DNA from: Clostridia bacterium
GTDB taxonomy: Bacteria > Bacillota > Clostridia > Christensenellales > DTU072
Direction of reading: 5' to 3'
Assembly (NCBI GenBank): GCA_017504305.1
Contig: JAFVRJ010000018.1
Location: 30,563-94,562 of the forward strand
DNA: 64,000 bases
Positions within the stretch are counted from its first letter, which is position 1; every line of letters begins with the position of its first letter. Below, piece by piece: positions 39,013 through 48,642 of the stretch. Position numbers and translations under genes: made by a program. Under the pieces are notes generated by a model. The model was not told where the DNA came from and did not search any database. It saw only the letters and a list, made by a program, of their open reading frames with translations.

Positions 39013-39039
39013 AATACCCTCGCTTGTTCTTTGGTAATC

Positions 39040-39069
39040 ATTATACTCCATTTTATGGGACACCGTCAA
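39040..39069 (-). promoter_or_regulatory. xpt-thiN promoter
   Basis: On the minus strand TTGACG, 18 bp, TATAAT, about 28 nt before the xpt start. Confidence 0.75.
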
Positions 39070-39144
39070 CGAACTTTACCGTTAATTAAAAGGAGTGTCT
39101 AAAAAATCCTTAAAGGCAAATACTTAATAAAAACGAGGTGAGAA

Positions 39145-39855
39145 ATGAGTACCAATCAAAAAATAATGCGATACGTAGTAGCTCCGATACTACTTGTTGC
39201 GTTGGTGGCGGGTGTGCTTTTAGCATTGAACGCCTTTGAGTTCAAAGAGGTGGAAGCGGAAGCTGCAAGCGTTCTTAAAAAAGGCTCCTCCGGAAGTCTT
39301 GTCAAAACCTTGCAGACAAAGCTAAAGCGATGGGGTTATTATACCGGCTCGGTGGACGGCATATACGGCTCGAGAACGGTAACGGCGGTAAAGTATTTCC
39401 AACGCAGTAACGGTCTAACGGTGGACGGAGTGGTCGGGCAAAAAACGGCTCAAGCGCTTGGGATGAGCTTGAGTAGCGGTAGTTCGGGAGGAGGCTCGTA
39501 TTCCTCCGCCGACTTAAGCCTACTTGCAAGGGTGGTTTATTCAGAAGCAAGAGGGGAGCCGTATACCGGTCAGGTAGCGGTGGCGGCGGTTGTATTAAAC
39601 AGAGTAAAAAGCTCCAGCTTCCCCAACACCATATCCGGCGTAGTTTATCAACCGTGGGCGTTTACTGCGGTCAACGACGGGCAAATAAATTTGACGCCCA
39701 ACGATCGAGCTTGGCAAGCGGCGCGAGATGCGCTTAACGGGTGGGATCCTACCTATGGATGCTTGTACTACTATAACCCCAAGACGGCAACCAACTCATG
39801 GATACGCCAAAAGAAGGTGCATCTGGCTATTGGCTCGCACGTATTTTGCCTATAA
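39145..39855 (+). CDS. sleB: Spore cortex-lytic enzyme SleB (peptidoglycan hydrolase)
   Basis: The 236-residue protein has an N-terminal signal/anchor (about 10-30), a peptidoglycan-binding domain (about 47-105; LQTKLKRWGYYTGSVDGIYG) and a SleB-type Hydrolase_2 domain (about 115-236). The latter holds the catalytic Glu in VVYSEARGEPYTG and the family's QPWAF and GWDPTYG segments. It is a lytic transglycosylase acting on muramic-lactam cortex at germination. ypeB follows 9 bp later, the classical arrangement, so the organism very likely sporulates. RBS GAGGTGAG. I could not identify a sporulation-sigma promoter with confidence. Confidence 0.9.
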   Translation: MSTNQKIMRYVVAPILLVALVAGVLLALNAFEFKEVEAEAASVLKKGSSGSLVKTLQTKLKRWGYYTGSVDGIYGSRTVTAVKYFQRSNGLTVDGVVGQKTAQALGMSLSSGSSGGGSYSSADLSLLARVVYSEARGEPYTGQVAVAAVVLNRVKSSSFPNTISGVVYQPWAFTAVNDGQINLTPNDRAWQAARDALNGWDPTYGCLYYYNPKTATNSWIRQKKVHLAIGSHVFCL

Positions 39856-39864
39856 GGAGGAGTT

Positions 39865-41163
39865 ATGAAAATCGATCCTAAAATATATAAAATTCTTGCG
39901 ATAATATTGATTATGTTATTGGTTGCAGGTCTTGCGACTACGCTCGGCATCCTTGTTAACAAGGAGCAAAAGCACCGCGTACAAATGGGGGCTGTTTACG
40001 ATGAAGCATACTATGCTTGCTTGGACGGGTTGGGCGACCTTGAAAACAAGTTAAGTAAATTGCAAGTGACTCGTTACCCCAAAACTCAAAAGAATCTTTT
40101 GCAAGAAGCCTATACCGATTGCGAAGTGATAGGGGTAAGCCTTGCGCGATTATCAGACAAAAATCTTGATAGCGGTAAGCTACTTAAATTCATAAACCAA
40201 CTTGGCGGATTCAGCTACTATCTTTCGCAAAAACTTCCCGACGAACCGATAACTACGGAGGAAAATCAAAAACTCATAAAACTTACCGAGGTCGTTACGG
40301 CGCTGGAAAAGGCGTTTGCGGAAGCCGGTGAACAGGTTGCCGTTGGCGGTAGCTTGTACGACGAGCTGGGCGAAGGCATAAAAACCCTCCAAGGGGTATA
40401 CGATGCTTTCGACCAAACGACGGTTGATTATCCGGAGATGATTTACGACGGTCCGTTCAGCGAGGGGCTTTTGGATAGAGAGGCAAAATTCCTTAAAGGT
40501 AAGGAGGAGGTGAGCGCCGATACCGTTAGGGAAAGGCTTACAAGCGTTCTTGGCGAAGTAGGTGAACAAGGTGAAACGGAAGGAGCAATACCGTCATATC
40601 TATTTAGCATAGGGGAAGGAAGCGTCGAAGTAAGCAAGGTGGGCGGATATATCGTGGAGTACTCCACCCCACACGTAGAGGGCGAGTATACTGCAACCGT
40701 CGAGCAAGTTATCAACACGGCAACCGTATTCTTAAGCTATATCGGCTATAACGATATGCAAGCTGTTTGGGCATCTGAAAACGATGGATTGGTATATATA
40801 AACTTTGCTTACGTTAAAGAGGACGTAATATACTACCCCGATCTTATCAAGGTAAAGATATCTCTTACCGAAAGTAAAATCGTCGGACTTGAAGCGCAAA
40901 ATTATTTATACAATCATACCGAGAGAACGCTTGAAAGTGACGTTAAATCTATCGATGAAATTACGGTAAAAGAGGGGTTTGAGGTAAGCTCCAAACGATT
41001 GACGGTCATACCTACAGAGTGGAACACCGAGATACTTGCATACGAAGTAGCGGGTAGTTATAACGACAGCAGATATTATATCTATTACGACGCCAAAACT
41101 CTTGAAGAAATCAAGGTAATGCGAGTAATTAAGGACGAAAATCAAGGGGAATTGATAGTATAG
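39865..41163 (+). CDS. ypeB: Germination protein YpeB
   Basis: The 432-residue protein has an N-terminal membrane helix (about 8-30), a helical region, and C-terminal PepSY-like repeats (about 275-425) ending in the segment YIYYDAKTLEEIKVMRVI. In Bacillus YpeB is needed for SleB to accumulate in the spore, and both genes form an operon. Length and order fit. RBS AAGGAGGAG overlaps the sleB stop region. Confidence 0.88.
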   Translation: MKIDPKIYKILAIILIMLLVAGLATTLGILVNKEQKHRVQMGAVYDEAYYACLDGLGDLENKLSKLQVTRYPKTQKNLLQEAYTDCEVIGVSLARLSDKNLDSGKLLKFINQLGGFSYYLSQKLPDEPITTEENQKLIKLTEVVTALEKAFAEAGEQVAVGGSLYDELGEGIKTLQGVYDAFDQTTVDYPEMIYDGPFSEGLLDREAKFLKGKEEVSADTVRERLTSVLGEVGEQGETEGAIPSYLFSIGEGSVEVSKVGGYIVEYSTPHVEGEYTATVEQVINTATVFLSYIGYNDMQAVWASENDGLVYINFAYVKEDVIYYPDLIKVKISLTESKIVGLEAQNYLYNHTERTLESDVKSIDEITVKEGFEVSSKRLTVIPTEWNTEILAYEVAGSYNDSRYYIYYDAKTLEEIKVMRVIKDENQGELIV

Positions 41164-41170
41164 AAAAGGG

Positions 41171-41199
41171 TTGACGGACGCAAGCGATTAATATATAAT
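41171..41199 (+). promoter_or_regulatory. Promoter of the lipoprotein gene
   Basis: TTGACG, 17 bp, TATAAT; this separates the lipoprotein from the sleB-ypeB unit. Confidence 0.8.
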
Positions 41200-41228
41200 A
41201 GCTGTATTACGATAAAAGAAGGTAATAT

Positions 41229-42122
41229 ATGCGTAAATTATTAGTAGCTATGCTCGTAATCGTACTTGCCGTAAGCAGTGCATTGGTACTTGTTGCTTGT
41301 GGCGGTGGCGACGTTGATCTACCTGGTCGCAAATGGACCAACAAGGAAGTTCTTTCTTACGAAATGTACGAGGGCGAAACCAAAGTGGGTGCTCTTGTAA
41401 TCACCACCGAAAGAATTGGTAGTGGCGAGCAAACGCTTAACGCCACCGGCGAAAAACACGTTGTATCTGCAAGCTCCGTAAAGGGCACTCGCGTAACCAT
41501 GGCGGCAAGCGACTTGAACGGCAACGTTATAATGGCATCCGAAAGCATACTCGATGGATTTACAACTCTTGCAAGCTATAAGCAAGTTAAGTACAATGGC
41601 ACCGAGTATACCGTTAAGGCACGTTTCGACGGCAAACGCTATCGTTACAGCGTAAACGGCGGAGAGGAAAATAAAATGAGAATAAAGGCAGGCTTTGTTG
41701 ATAACGAGCTCCTTTATACCGTACTCCGTTGCTACGCAATAGAGGATTCTTATACCGGCACCTACACCGTAGTAGACGCAGTAGCCGGCACCAAAGAAGA
41801 ACTTGCTATTTCCACCGCTAACGCAGATACTCGTTATAACGGCACGCCTTACCAAGTAGAGGGCAATACGGTAAATCAAATCAGGGTTGTTACCGGCGAC
41901 GGCACCGTTAGCTATGTAACGAACGTTAAGTGCGTAGAGCTTCAAATAGCAAAGGCAAAGAGCCCCATCGGTTCTCCGATATTCGTTAGCTACTCCGTTG
42001 AAGGCACCGACGGCTTAAGCGTACTCGGCGAAGGCTCTACCGGCAATTCCTCAACTCATATTCCGCTACGCATCAAGGAAAACAACGTTACCTATAAACT
42101 TGCAGCTATCGAGTGCAAATAA
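41229..42122 (+). CDS. Lipoprotein of unknown function
   Basis: The 297-residue protein has a lipoprotein signal ending LVACGGG (Cys near residue 24). The remainder is beta-rich with no family I recognise. It has its own strong promoter and a ribosome site (GAAGG), and ends in a bidirectional terminator. Adjacency to sleB-ypeB does not by itself imply a spore role. Confidence 0.75.
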   Translation: MRKLLVAMLVIVLAVSSALVLVACGGGDVDLPGRKWTNKEVLSYEMYEGETKVGALVITTERIGSGEQTLNATGEKHVVSASSVKGTRVTMAASDLNGNVIMASESILDGFTTLASYKQVKYNGTEYTVKARFDGKRYRYSVNGGEENKMRIKAGFVDNELLYTVLRCYAIEDSYTGTYTVVDAVAGTKEELAISTANADTRYNGTPYQVEGNTVNQIRVVTGDGTVSYVTNVKCVELQIAKAKSPIGSPIFVSYSVEGTDGLSVLGEGSTGNSSTHIPLRIKENNVTYKLAAIECK

Positions 42123-42138
42123 TTAGGTTTATAAAACA

Positions 42139-42172
42139 AAAAAACCCTCGGCCAAAGTCGAGGGTTTTATTT
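42139..42172. terminator. Bidirectional terminator between convergent genes
   Basis: 10-bp stem AAAACCCTCG / CGAGGGTTTT, A run before and T run after, serving both the lipoprotein and the ComEC-like gene. Confidence 0.9.
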
Positions 42173-42182
42173 TTTCAAAATA

Positions 42183-43307
42183 TTACGGATTTAAAGTTTT
42201 GGTAATTACCATTTTATCGTTTATGCCTTTAGAGTTGTTCTCGGTGGGGACTTCGTTTTCAACCTCAAATGCAAAGTCTCCGTCAGCATCGATTGATAAA
42301 ACTATAGTGCCGTGACGATTGGTGCGATAGGTGACAACGCCACTATTAAATAATCTATTCATGGTGGTTGCATGGGGATGCTCGTAAGCGTCGCCGTCAT
42401 CACAGCTTATGATTGCATATTCCGCATCAATATAGTTAAGGAAGGCTTCGCCCGTAGAAGTGTCGGAGCCGTGATGACCAACCTTTAAGACGTCTACGTC
42501 CAATTGAGCGCCATAGGTGTTCATAAACCACTCCTCGGTTTCTACCGTTGCATCACCGGTCAAAAGAACTTTGGTATCGCCTGCGGTCAATATAATCATG
42601 GGGCTCATGCCGTTTGATTCTTCGGCATCGTAAGTGGTATCGCCGTTATTAAAGGTATCGTATCCGGGTGCGTATACGTCAATAGAATAACCGCTTCCGC
42701 TAATGTTATAGTTTTGTCCGTCCGCATCAATGGGCTTGTTGTGAGTACCGCTTACTTCCTCGCCGATACGCTCGATAAACTTGGTATAGGTTTGGTTTTT
42801 GTTAACGTTGTTATATATTACGTTTTCAACCACAAAGCTATCCATTACGGAGGTAAGTACGTTGTAGTGGTCGGTGTCGGGGTGCGTTACGATAAGATAG
42901 TCTATACTGCTTGTAATGCCGGCATTGAAAAGATATTGTACGAAGTTTTCTCTGATAGTTTCAAGGCCGGAAGTCGTTGAACCACCGTCGATAAGTACGT
43001 CGGTTCCGTCGCTAAATCTGACCAAAATACCATCGCCTTGCGATACGTTTATGAAGTGGATTTGGCATGTTACGTTATCAAGTACTATCTCTTGATTAAC
43101 CGTTAGGTTGGAGCCAAGCGAAACCACGGTTTTAAAGCTTGAGGAACCCGAACCACCGTTACCGGAACCCTCATCGCCGAGTCCTGCCAATATACCTTGA
43201 CCTACGGGACTAAATGCAAGAGCAACGAGAAGGGCGAGTATTACTGCAATCGCGATGCAAATATACAAAGTAGTGGAGTTGAATTTAATGGTTTTTTTAC
43301 GTGCCAT
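42183..43307 (-). CDS. ComEC/Rec2-like metallo-beta-lactamase-fold hydrolase, membrane-anchored
   Basis: The 374-residue protein has one N-terminal membrane helix (about 12-32), a Gly/Ser linker, and a metallo-beta-lactamase domain with THPDTDH, a GDATVETE metal ligand, KVGHHGSDTST and SCDDGDAYEHPH. That combination marks the C-terminal domain of ComEC. Without the channel helices it is a free extracytoplasmic hydrolase; related proteins act on nucleic acids or phosphodiesters, but the substrate here is unknown. RBS AAGGAGG. Its promoter is divergent from that of the MFS gene. Confidence 0.85.
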   Translation of the reverse strand: MARKKTIKFNSTTLYICIAIAVILALLVALAFSPVGQGILAGLGDEGSGNGGSGSSSFKTVVSLGSNLTVNQEIVLDNVTCQIHFINVSQGDGILVRFSDGTDVLIDGGSTTSGLETIRENFVQYLFNAGITSSIDYLIVTHPDTDHYNVLTSVMDSFVVENVIYNNVNKNQTYTKFIERIGEEVSGTHNKPIDADGQNYNISGSGYSIDVYAPGYDTFNNGDTTYDAEESNGMSPMIILTAGDTKVLLTGDATVETEEWFMNTYGAQLDVDVLKVGHHGSDTSTGEAFLNYIDAEYAIISCDDGDAYEHPHATTMNRLFNSGVVTYRTNRHGTIVLSIDADGDFAFEVENEVPTENNSKGINDKMVITKTLNP

Positions 43308-43333
43308 AATGAGCCTCCTTTTAATTACTTTTA

Positions 43334-43362
43334 ATTATATATTAAATAAATATTAATTTCAA
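43334..43362 (-). promoter_or_regulatory. Promoter of the ComEC-like gene
   Basis: On the minus strand TTGAAA, 17 bp, TATAAT. Confidence 0.75.
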
Positions 43363-43374
43363 TAAGATTAGGTA

Positions 43375-43403
43375 TTGAAAAGAAAAGTTTATTGGAGTAT
43401 AAT
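43375..43403 (+). promoter_or_regulatory. Promoter of the MFS transporter gene
   Basis: TTGAAA, 17 bp, TATAAT; 12 bp from the divergent promoter's -35 box. Confidence 0.75.
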
Positions 43404-43434
43404 GTATGCGGATACATTTTAAACGAGGTGAGAA

Positions 43435-45351
43435 ATGAAACTCAATTATTGGAGAACTCTTAAAGTCGGCCTTGCATTTGCCGTCATCCAAGTTTTCTGG
43501 ACTGCGTACGACTACGTTGTGCCGCTACTACTCGAAAACACCTTCGGTCTTTCTAACAGCTTACGCGGACTCATCATGGGTGCCGATAACCTTTTGAGCT
43601 TATTCCTACTCCCGATTTTCGGTAAGATAAGCGATAAGACCAGCACTCGTTGGGGTAGACGTACACCCTTTATCGTATTGGGCACGGTCGCGAGCGTTAT
43701 CATTATGATATTCGTACCGATTACTTCCAATGCTCAATTAAAGTCTTCCTTAAACCTTCGCGAACAAATTACCAACACCGCGGTTGAGGATTATACCTAC
43801 ACCGATCACACGGGCAAGGTTTACAATGCGGAAGAGCTTTATACCATGCTTTATAACGAGGGCGCACACAACTCCGACTACTGCGACCGCACCTACTTTA
43901 AAAACTTCGGTGGCGATACGTTGAATGATTACATCGATATCGCATTGCATCCTTATAGATTTACCGATATCGCGTTCAAATATGAAAACGCACAATGGAG
44001 CCTTATTATTAAAGGCGATGCCGAAAACGCATATCTTCTTAAAGATGCAAGTGGCAATCCCGCAAGCGTGCTTGCAGGCAAGCTCACTGCTACCGTAAAA
44101 GAAGGCAAGGGTTATGAAATTGAGTTTGCTAACGGAACCTTTACCGTAGTAGACAACAATAAAACCAAGTTATCTGCTACCTATGATTACTCCATCGGCG
44201 CAGACAACAAAGTTGAAGTTGCTAAAGAAGGCACCTACAACGCAGATTACAACAGATTCGTTAAGACCGGTATCGCAAGCTATGCTACCGACCAAGTATT
44301 CGAAAAGATCACCAAGGGCAACCTCACTCCCTTAATTCTTTACATGGTAGTATTGCTTCTCGTTCTTATCTCTATGGCAACCTTCCGTTCACCCGCTGTT
44401 GCATTGATGCCCGACGTAACGCCCAAGCCCTTACGTTCGCAAGCAAACGCTATGATTAACCTCGCAGGTGGCGCAGGCGGTGCGGTAGCATTTTTGATTT
44501 ATACCGTAACCTTTATGATTAATCCGCACGGCTATATGGCAATCTTTATTGCAGTAGCTTGTGCTATGATGATTCTTCTTGCTCTCTATCTATGGCTCGT
44601 CAACGAACCTAAACTCTTCCAAGAGTGTCAAGATATTTGCGCCGAATACGGCATTAGTAACGACGAAGAAGACGATGTTCAAGCCGGCGCCGACGAAGCA
44701 ACCATTGCTCTTGAAACCGGCAAAGCTAAAAAAGCAAGAATGATATCTTTCTTCCTTATCCTCGCATCCATCTTTATGTGGTTTATGGGCTACAATGCCA
44801 TTAGCTCCAACCTCTCCATTTACATCACCAAGACTCTTGGCCAATCAGCCGGTATCGGTGGCGTTATAAGCGGTGTTTCGATGGGCGTTAGCGCAGTAGC
44901 GTTTATCCCCGTAGGTTGGCTCGCAGTTAAGATCGGCAGACGTAAATCCATTATGCTCGGCTTCGGTCTTGCAGTTATAAGCTACATTTTGATATTCTTA
45001 TTTGCTGCAACCCCAAGCGATTACGCGGTATATCTCTACGCAATATTCTATCTAATCGCAGGCTTCGGTCTTATTATCGGTAACGTTAATACCTTCCCGA
45101 TGGTTGTTGAGCTTTCTTCCAACGCAACTATCGGTAAGTATACCGGATTATATTACACCGCAACCATGAGCGCTCAAGCAATTACACCCTTCATCGCAGG
45201 TCTTATCATGGACGAGTGGGGCACCAAGTACTTGTTCCTATACTCGGTTATCTGCGTAATTATTTCGATTGCTCTAATGTTCTTTGTAAAACACGGTGAC
45301 AGCAAACCCCTTCCCAAGAGCAAACTCGAAATGCTCGGCGAAGATGCATAG
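43435..45351 (+). CDS. MFS transporter (SLC45/GPH-like) with a large extracytoplasmic insert
   Basis: The 638-residue protein has about twelve membrane helices. DKTSTRWGRRTPF between helices 2 and 3 and the proline-rich MPDVTPKPLRSQANAM between later helices recall sucrose/maltose-type MFS symporters. Between helices 3 and 4 (about 98-296) lies a soluble block of about 200 residues, predicted by topology to face outside; such a block is absent from ordinary members. RBS GAGGTGAG. The anchored protein encoded 19 bp downstream is probably a partner. Confidence 0.8.
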   Translation: MKLNYWRTLKVGLAFAVIQVFWTAYDYVVPLLLENTFGLSNSLRGLIMGADNLLSLFLLPIFGKISDKTSTRWGRRTPFIVLGTVASVIIMIFVPITSNAQLKSSLNLREQITNTAVEDYTYTDHTGKVYNAEELYTMLYNEGAHNSDYCDRTYFKNFGGDTLNDYIDIALHPYRFTDIAFKYENAQWSLIIKGDAENAYLLKDASGNPASVLAGKLTATVKEGKGYEIEFANGTFTVVDNNKTKLSATYDYSIGADNKVEVAKEGTYNADYNRFVKTGIASYATDQVFEKITKGNLTPLILYMVVLLLVLISMATFRSPAVALMPDVTPKPLRSQANAMINLAGGAGGAVAFLIYTVTFMINPHGYMAIFIAVACAMMILLALYLWLVNEPKLFQECQDICAEYGISNDEEDDVQAGADEATIALETGKAKKARMISFFLILASIFMWFMGYNAISSNLSIYITKTLGQSAGIGGVISGVSMGVSAVAFIPVGWLAVKIGRRKSIMLGFGLAVISYILIFLFAATPSDYAVYLYAIFYLIAGFGLIIGNVNTFPMVVELSSNATIGKYTGLYYTATMSAQAITPFIAGLIMDEWGTKYLFLYSVICVIISIALMFFVKHGDSKPLPKSKLEMLGEDA

Positions 45352-45370
45352 AATTTAATGGAGATAGTTT

Positions 45371-46354
45371 ATGAAAAAGACAGTATCAAGAACTATAGTA
45401 GTTATTAGTATCATCCTTACGATATCAATACTTTTCTCGTACGTACTTAATATGTTCTTCGGAAAGAACGATACCGTAGGCGAAAGCCTCACCCCCTTTG
45501 AGTGCGGTGAAAGACCGGAAGGTGAAGCATTGGCTCTCACCATGCCCGATCCCGCTGACGAGGAAGCAGTTATTAAGTTCGCTGCGGATCTATATGCAAT
45601 CGCATCGGAAAAATGGTGCACCGCTCCCAATGCTGCTTATATGATCGAGTACCGCAATACCATGATGGGCATCGACGTAAGAGGCAATAGATATCAAGTA
45701 CGCAACGGCGATCAAGAGCGTTATTTGGAATACGCCTTTATCGACAACAAAGATCCTAACGACGGCACCTTGCAATTCCTCATTGGCTTGATGGGCGCAA
45801 TCGCAGGCGATAGCACTCGTTTTGCAGAGGCTCGTTACACCGATGCAAGCATGGATTATATACAATCTTATAAATTTGTAGGCACTTCCGACGAAGATGC
45901 TCCCAAGAGAATAGAAAAAGAAGAGGGCGGATACACCTACGAAGTAAACTGGGAAGCAGGTAAGAAAGGTACTCTCGAAAAGCACAATTACGGCTATCGT
46001 CTTACCGACCACGACATTACTGCTGAAACCATTAAGACTGCAGAGGTTGCATACAATGCTGAAGAAGGCTACTATACCTTGAACCTTGTGCTTGATTGTG
46101 ATCTTGCTCCTGCAGCAATCACCCTCCCCAACCTCCGTGCAAGCGGTGCAGGTGACAATGCTGTTTATACCCAACTTATCCAAGAGATAACCATTTGGGA
46201 TAACGGTTATCCGCGTAGCTTCCTTGCAAAGGATAAGTACCAAGGTACTTTGGCAGCAGACCTTGAGTTCGATACCAAGTACTATTTCGAAGAGTACTGG
46301 ACCAACATCGAAAACTACGAGAACATGGCTGAATACTGTCAACTCATGGACTAA
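45371..46354 (+). CDS. Membrane-anchored protein of unknown function, partner of the MFS gene
   Basis: The 327-residue protein has an N-terminal membrane helix (about 7-28) and an acidic, Tyr-rich soluble domain with no recognised family. Co-transcription with the transporter (19-bp gap, no promoter between) is the only hint of a role. RBS TGGAGAT. A terminator follows. Confidence 0.7.
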   Translation: MKKTVSRTIVVISIILTISILFSYVLNMFFGKNDTVGESLTPFECGERPEGEALALTMPDPADEEAVIKFAADLYAIASEKWCTAPNAAYMIEYRNTMMGIDVRGNRYQVRNGDQERYLEYAFIDNKDPNDGTLQFLIGLMGAIAGDSTRFAEARYTDASMDYIQSYKFVGTSDEDAPKRIEKEEGGYTYEVNWEAGKKGTLEKHNYGYRLTDHDITAETIKTAEVAYNAEEGYYTLNLVLDCDLAPAAITLPNLRASGAGDNAVYTQLIQEITIWDNGYPRSFLAKDKYQGTLAADLEFDTKYYFEEYWTNIENYENMAEYCQLMD

Positions 46355-46370
46355 TTAATCGATAAAATTA

Positions 46371-46397
46371 AGAGAGGCGCAAGCCTCTCTTTTTTTT
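46371..46397. terminator. Terminator between convergent genes
   Basis: 8-bp stem AGAGAGGC with GCAA loop, then a run of eight T. Confidence 0.9.
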
Positions 46398-46399
46398 GT

Positions 46400-48640
46400 C
46401 TATAAAAGATTTTTAAGGGTTGTTTTAAAGTCGTAATAACCGCACTCCGTTGCATCCGGGGGAATAACGCTATCATCAGTTCCGATAATCTCGATTGGCG
46501 ATTTCAGGATGCCAAAACACTCTTTTTGCAGTCTTGAAGCAATATCAGATGCATATCCGCCACGCGTAGGGGCATCGTTTACAATGATAAGCTTACCACT
46601 CTTTTTAACCGATGCTATAACGGGCTCTAAATCGAGCGGATTTAAACCAACAAGGCTGAATAAGTCAAACGCCTTACCGAGTGATTTAACCTCTTTATAC
46701 GCTTCGTAAACGTCGTATAAACAGGCGCCTATGGTAACGACCGTCGCGTGGTTGCCACTTGCCTTTAGAGAGGTTGCTTTAAAAGACTTGCTGTCTTCAA
46801 AAATCTCTTGGACGTCATAGAATTCTTTGGGCTCGAATACCACACACGGGTCCAAAGAAGAAAGCGCGTATTTAAGGGTGTGGTAAACGTCGCTCGGCGT
46901 TACTGGATAGAAGACCTTAAGTCCGTTTACACGAGCAATTATACCGCTAAAATCTTGGGAGTGTTGTCCGCCGTAGCTTCTTCCTACGGGTAGTCGCAAC
47001 GTTACGGGAAGATTGATAGTGCCACCGGAAAGTGATTGCCATTTAGCGAGTTGATTAATTATTTCATCTGAAGCTCTGGTCATAAAGTCTGCATAGAGTA
47101 GCTCCGTTACCGCGCTTCCACCGCGCATCGCATAGCCAACGGCAGAGCCTACTATGGCAGATTCACTTATAGACGTGTTAAAGAGTTTCGAGTAGGGCAA
47201 GACCTTTTCAAAATCTTTATATACTGCATTTTTGGAGTTCCATCCGCGTACGTCCTCGCCGTATGCTATTAAGGTTGGGTTGGTGCCAAAGGCTTCGCTC
47301 ACAGCACTTGCAATCGCATCACGATAGCTTGTGCCCAAAGAGCAAACGCCACTTAAATCGTAAGCAGTTTTTTCTTCTTTGTAAGCCTTGTTGTTAAATA
47401 AATATTTCGATGAAAAATCAGGGTCCTCTTTGAGGCTGTGTTTAGGTGAAACGGTAGGATCGACGGCAAGGTTGTACGCCTTTTCAACGCGAGCGTAAAC
47501 CTCGTCTATTATAGCTTGCCGATCGCTTAAAGTAATAATGCCTTCAGATACCAATTCGTTGCCATAGGTAACGATGGGGTCCAAAGCCTTCCAAGCGTCA
47601 ACCTCGCTTGACGGGCGTAATCCTACGTTATCGCCAATGCTATGCTCGCCGTGACGGTAGGTGGTAAAGGTCAACAAGGTAGCGCCTTCGCCGGATAGTA
47701 TTTTAGCCTTTTTACGCTTAACAGCATCGGCAACGGCAAGAGGGTTCAAACCGTTGACCGACTCTGCGTTCATAGCGTTATCGGCAACGCCGGCGCCAAG
47801 CTTGGCTATATTTGTTGTACCGCTTGTTTCCAGCTTGGTATTGCTACCGCGTGCGTAAAGGTTATCGGATACTGCAAAGAGTATTGGTAGTCCTTTGCCC
47901 TTTTCCCAAAGGGTGCGGAATTGATTCATGTTCGAAAAGCATAACGCTTCGTAAACGGCTCCGCAAGAGATGGCACCATCGCCGAGATTGGCAACCACAA
48001 TACCCTTTTTATCGTTGATAAGATTATATAGCGCACCGCCTACGGCAAGTGGGGCCGAACCTCCGACTATAGCGTTTGATGGATATATACCAAATGGCAA
48101 AAAGTGCAAGTGCATGCTACCGCCAAGCCCTCTTTGGAACCCCGTTTTGCGTGCAAACAGCTCTGCAAAGGCTCCGTAGAGCAGATAGTCGACAGCGTTG
48201 TCTTTTACCTTACCTTTAAGGGTTTCGCTTATGGCAGAGTAGGTATCAACGGGGTAGGAGCGCATTACGTTAAGTAGCTCATCATCCGTTGAGAGTCTTA
48301 TATGGTTAAGCGCGGTTGCAATAAACTCGCCGTGAGAGCGATGAGTGCCAAAGGTTATATCATCTTTATCATAAGCAAGCGCTTGACCTACGGCAACAGC
48401 CTCTTGTCCAATCGACAGGTGGGCGGGATGATTATATTTATAGCCGTTCAAGCCGGCGCGAGCCTTTATAAGAGTTTCCTCAAACGCTCTTATGTAAAGC
48501 ATATCGCGGTAAACGTTGATAAGAGATTCACAAGAGTAATCGTTACGACAATCTTTTAACGTGCGCTCGAAAGCGTTCGCCTCGATAGTGGCAAAAGTAA
48601 GAGTATCTTTTTTTAATAGATTGTCGGGTAATAGCTTCAT
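46400..48640 (-). CDS. Thiamine-pyrophosphate-dependent E1 dehydrogenase, alpha and beta subunits fused
   Basis: In this 746-residue protein residues about 35-420 match the E1 alpha subunit: HPAHLSIGQEA, the GGSMHL turn and the TPP/Mg motif GDGAISCGAVYEAL starting at 220. Residues about 435-746 match the beta subunit: AYGEDVRGW, ELLYADFM, YGGQHSQDF and VVFEPKEFYD. Such fused E1 chains serve 2-oxoacid (branched-chain, pyruvate or acetoin) dehydrogenase complexes. No lipoyl E2 or E3 gene is in the window, so the partner complex is unknown. It follows a HAD phosphatase gene by 2 bp in one minus-strand operon. Thiamine salvage genes lie about 8 kb away. Confidence 0.88.
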   Translation of the reverse strand: MKLLPDNLLKKDTLTFATIEANAFERTLKDCRNDYSCESLINVYRDMLYIRAFEETLIKARAGLNGYKYNHPAHLSIGQEAVAVGQALAYDKDDITFGTHRSHGEFIATALNHIRLSTDDELLNVMRSYPVDTYSAISETLKGKVKDNAVDYLLYGAFAELFARKTGFQRGLGGSMHLHFLPFGIYPSNAIVGGSAPLAVGGALYNLINDKKGIVVANLGDGAISCGAVYEALCFSNMNQFRTLWEKGKGLPILFAVSDNLYARGSNTKLETSGTTNIAKLGAGVADNAMNAESVNGLNPLAVADAVKRKKAKILSGEGATLLTFTTYRHGEHSIGDNVGLRPSSEVDAWKALDPIVTYGNELVSEGIITLSDRQAIIDEVYARVEKAYNLAVDPTVSPKHSLKEDPDFSSKYLFNNKAYKEEKTAYDLSGVCSLGTSYRDAIASAVSEAFGTNPTLIAYGEDVRGWNSKNAVYKDFEKVLPYSKLFNTSISESAIVGSAVGYAMRGGSAVTELLYADFMTRASDEIINQLAKWQSLSGGTINLPVTLRLPVGRSYGGQHSQDFSGIIARVNGLKVFYPVTPSDVYHTLKYALSSLDPCVVFEPKEFYDVQEIFEDSKSFKATSLKASGNHATVVTIGACLYDVYEAYKEVKSLGKAFDLFSLVGLNPLDLEPVIASVKKSGKLIIVNDAPTRGGYASDIASRLQKECFGILKSPIEIIGTDDSVIPPDATECGYYDFKTTLKNLL

Positions 48641-48642
48641 GG

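Noticed and set aside
39070..39144. A sporulation-sigma promoter before sleB
   Set aside because: AATACTTA resembles part of a SigG -10 but no matching -35 at proper spacing was found, so it was not annotated.
45590..46342. Minus-strand frame opposite the MFS partner gene
   Set aside because: The plus frame has a signal helix, ribosome site and operon context; the minus frame has none.
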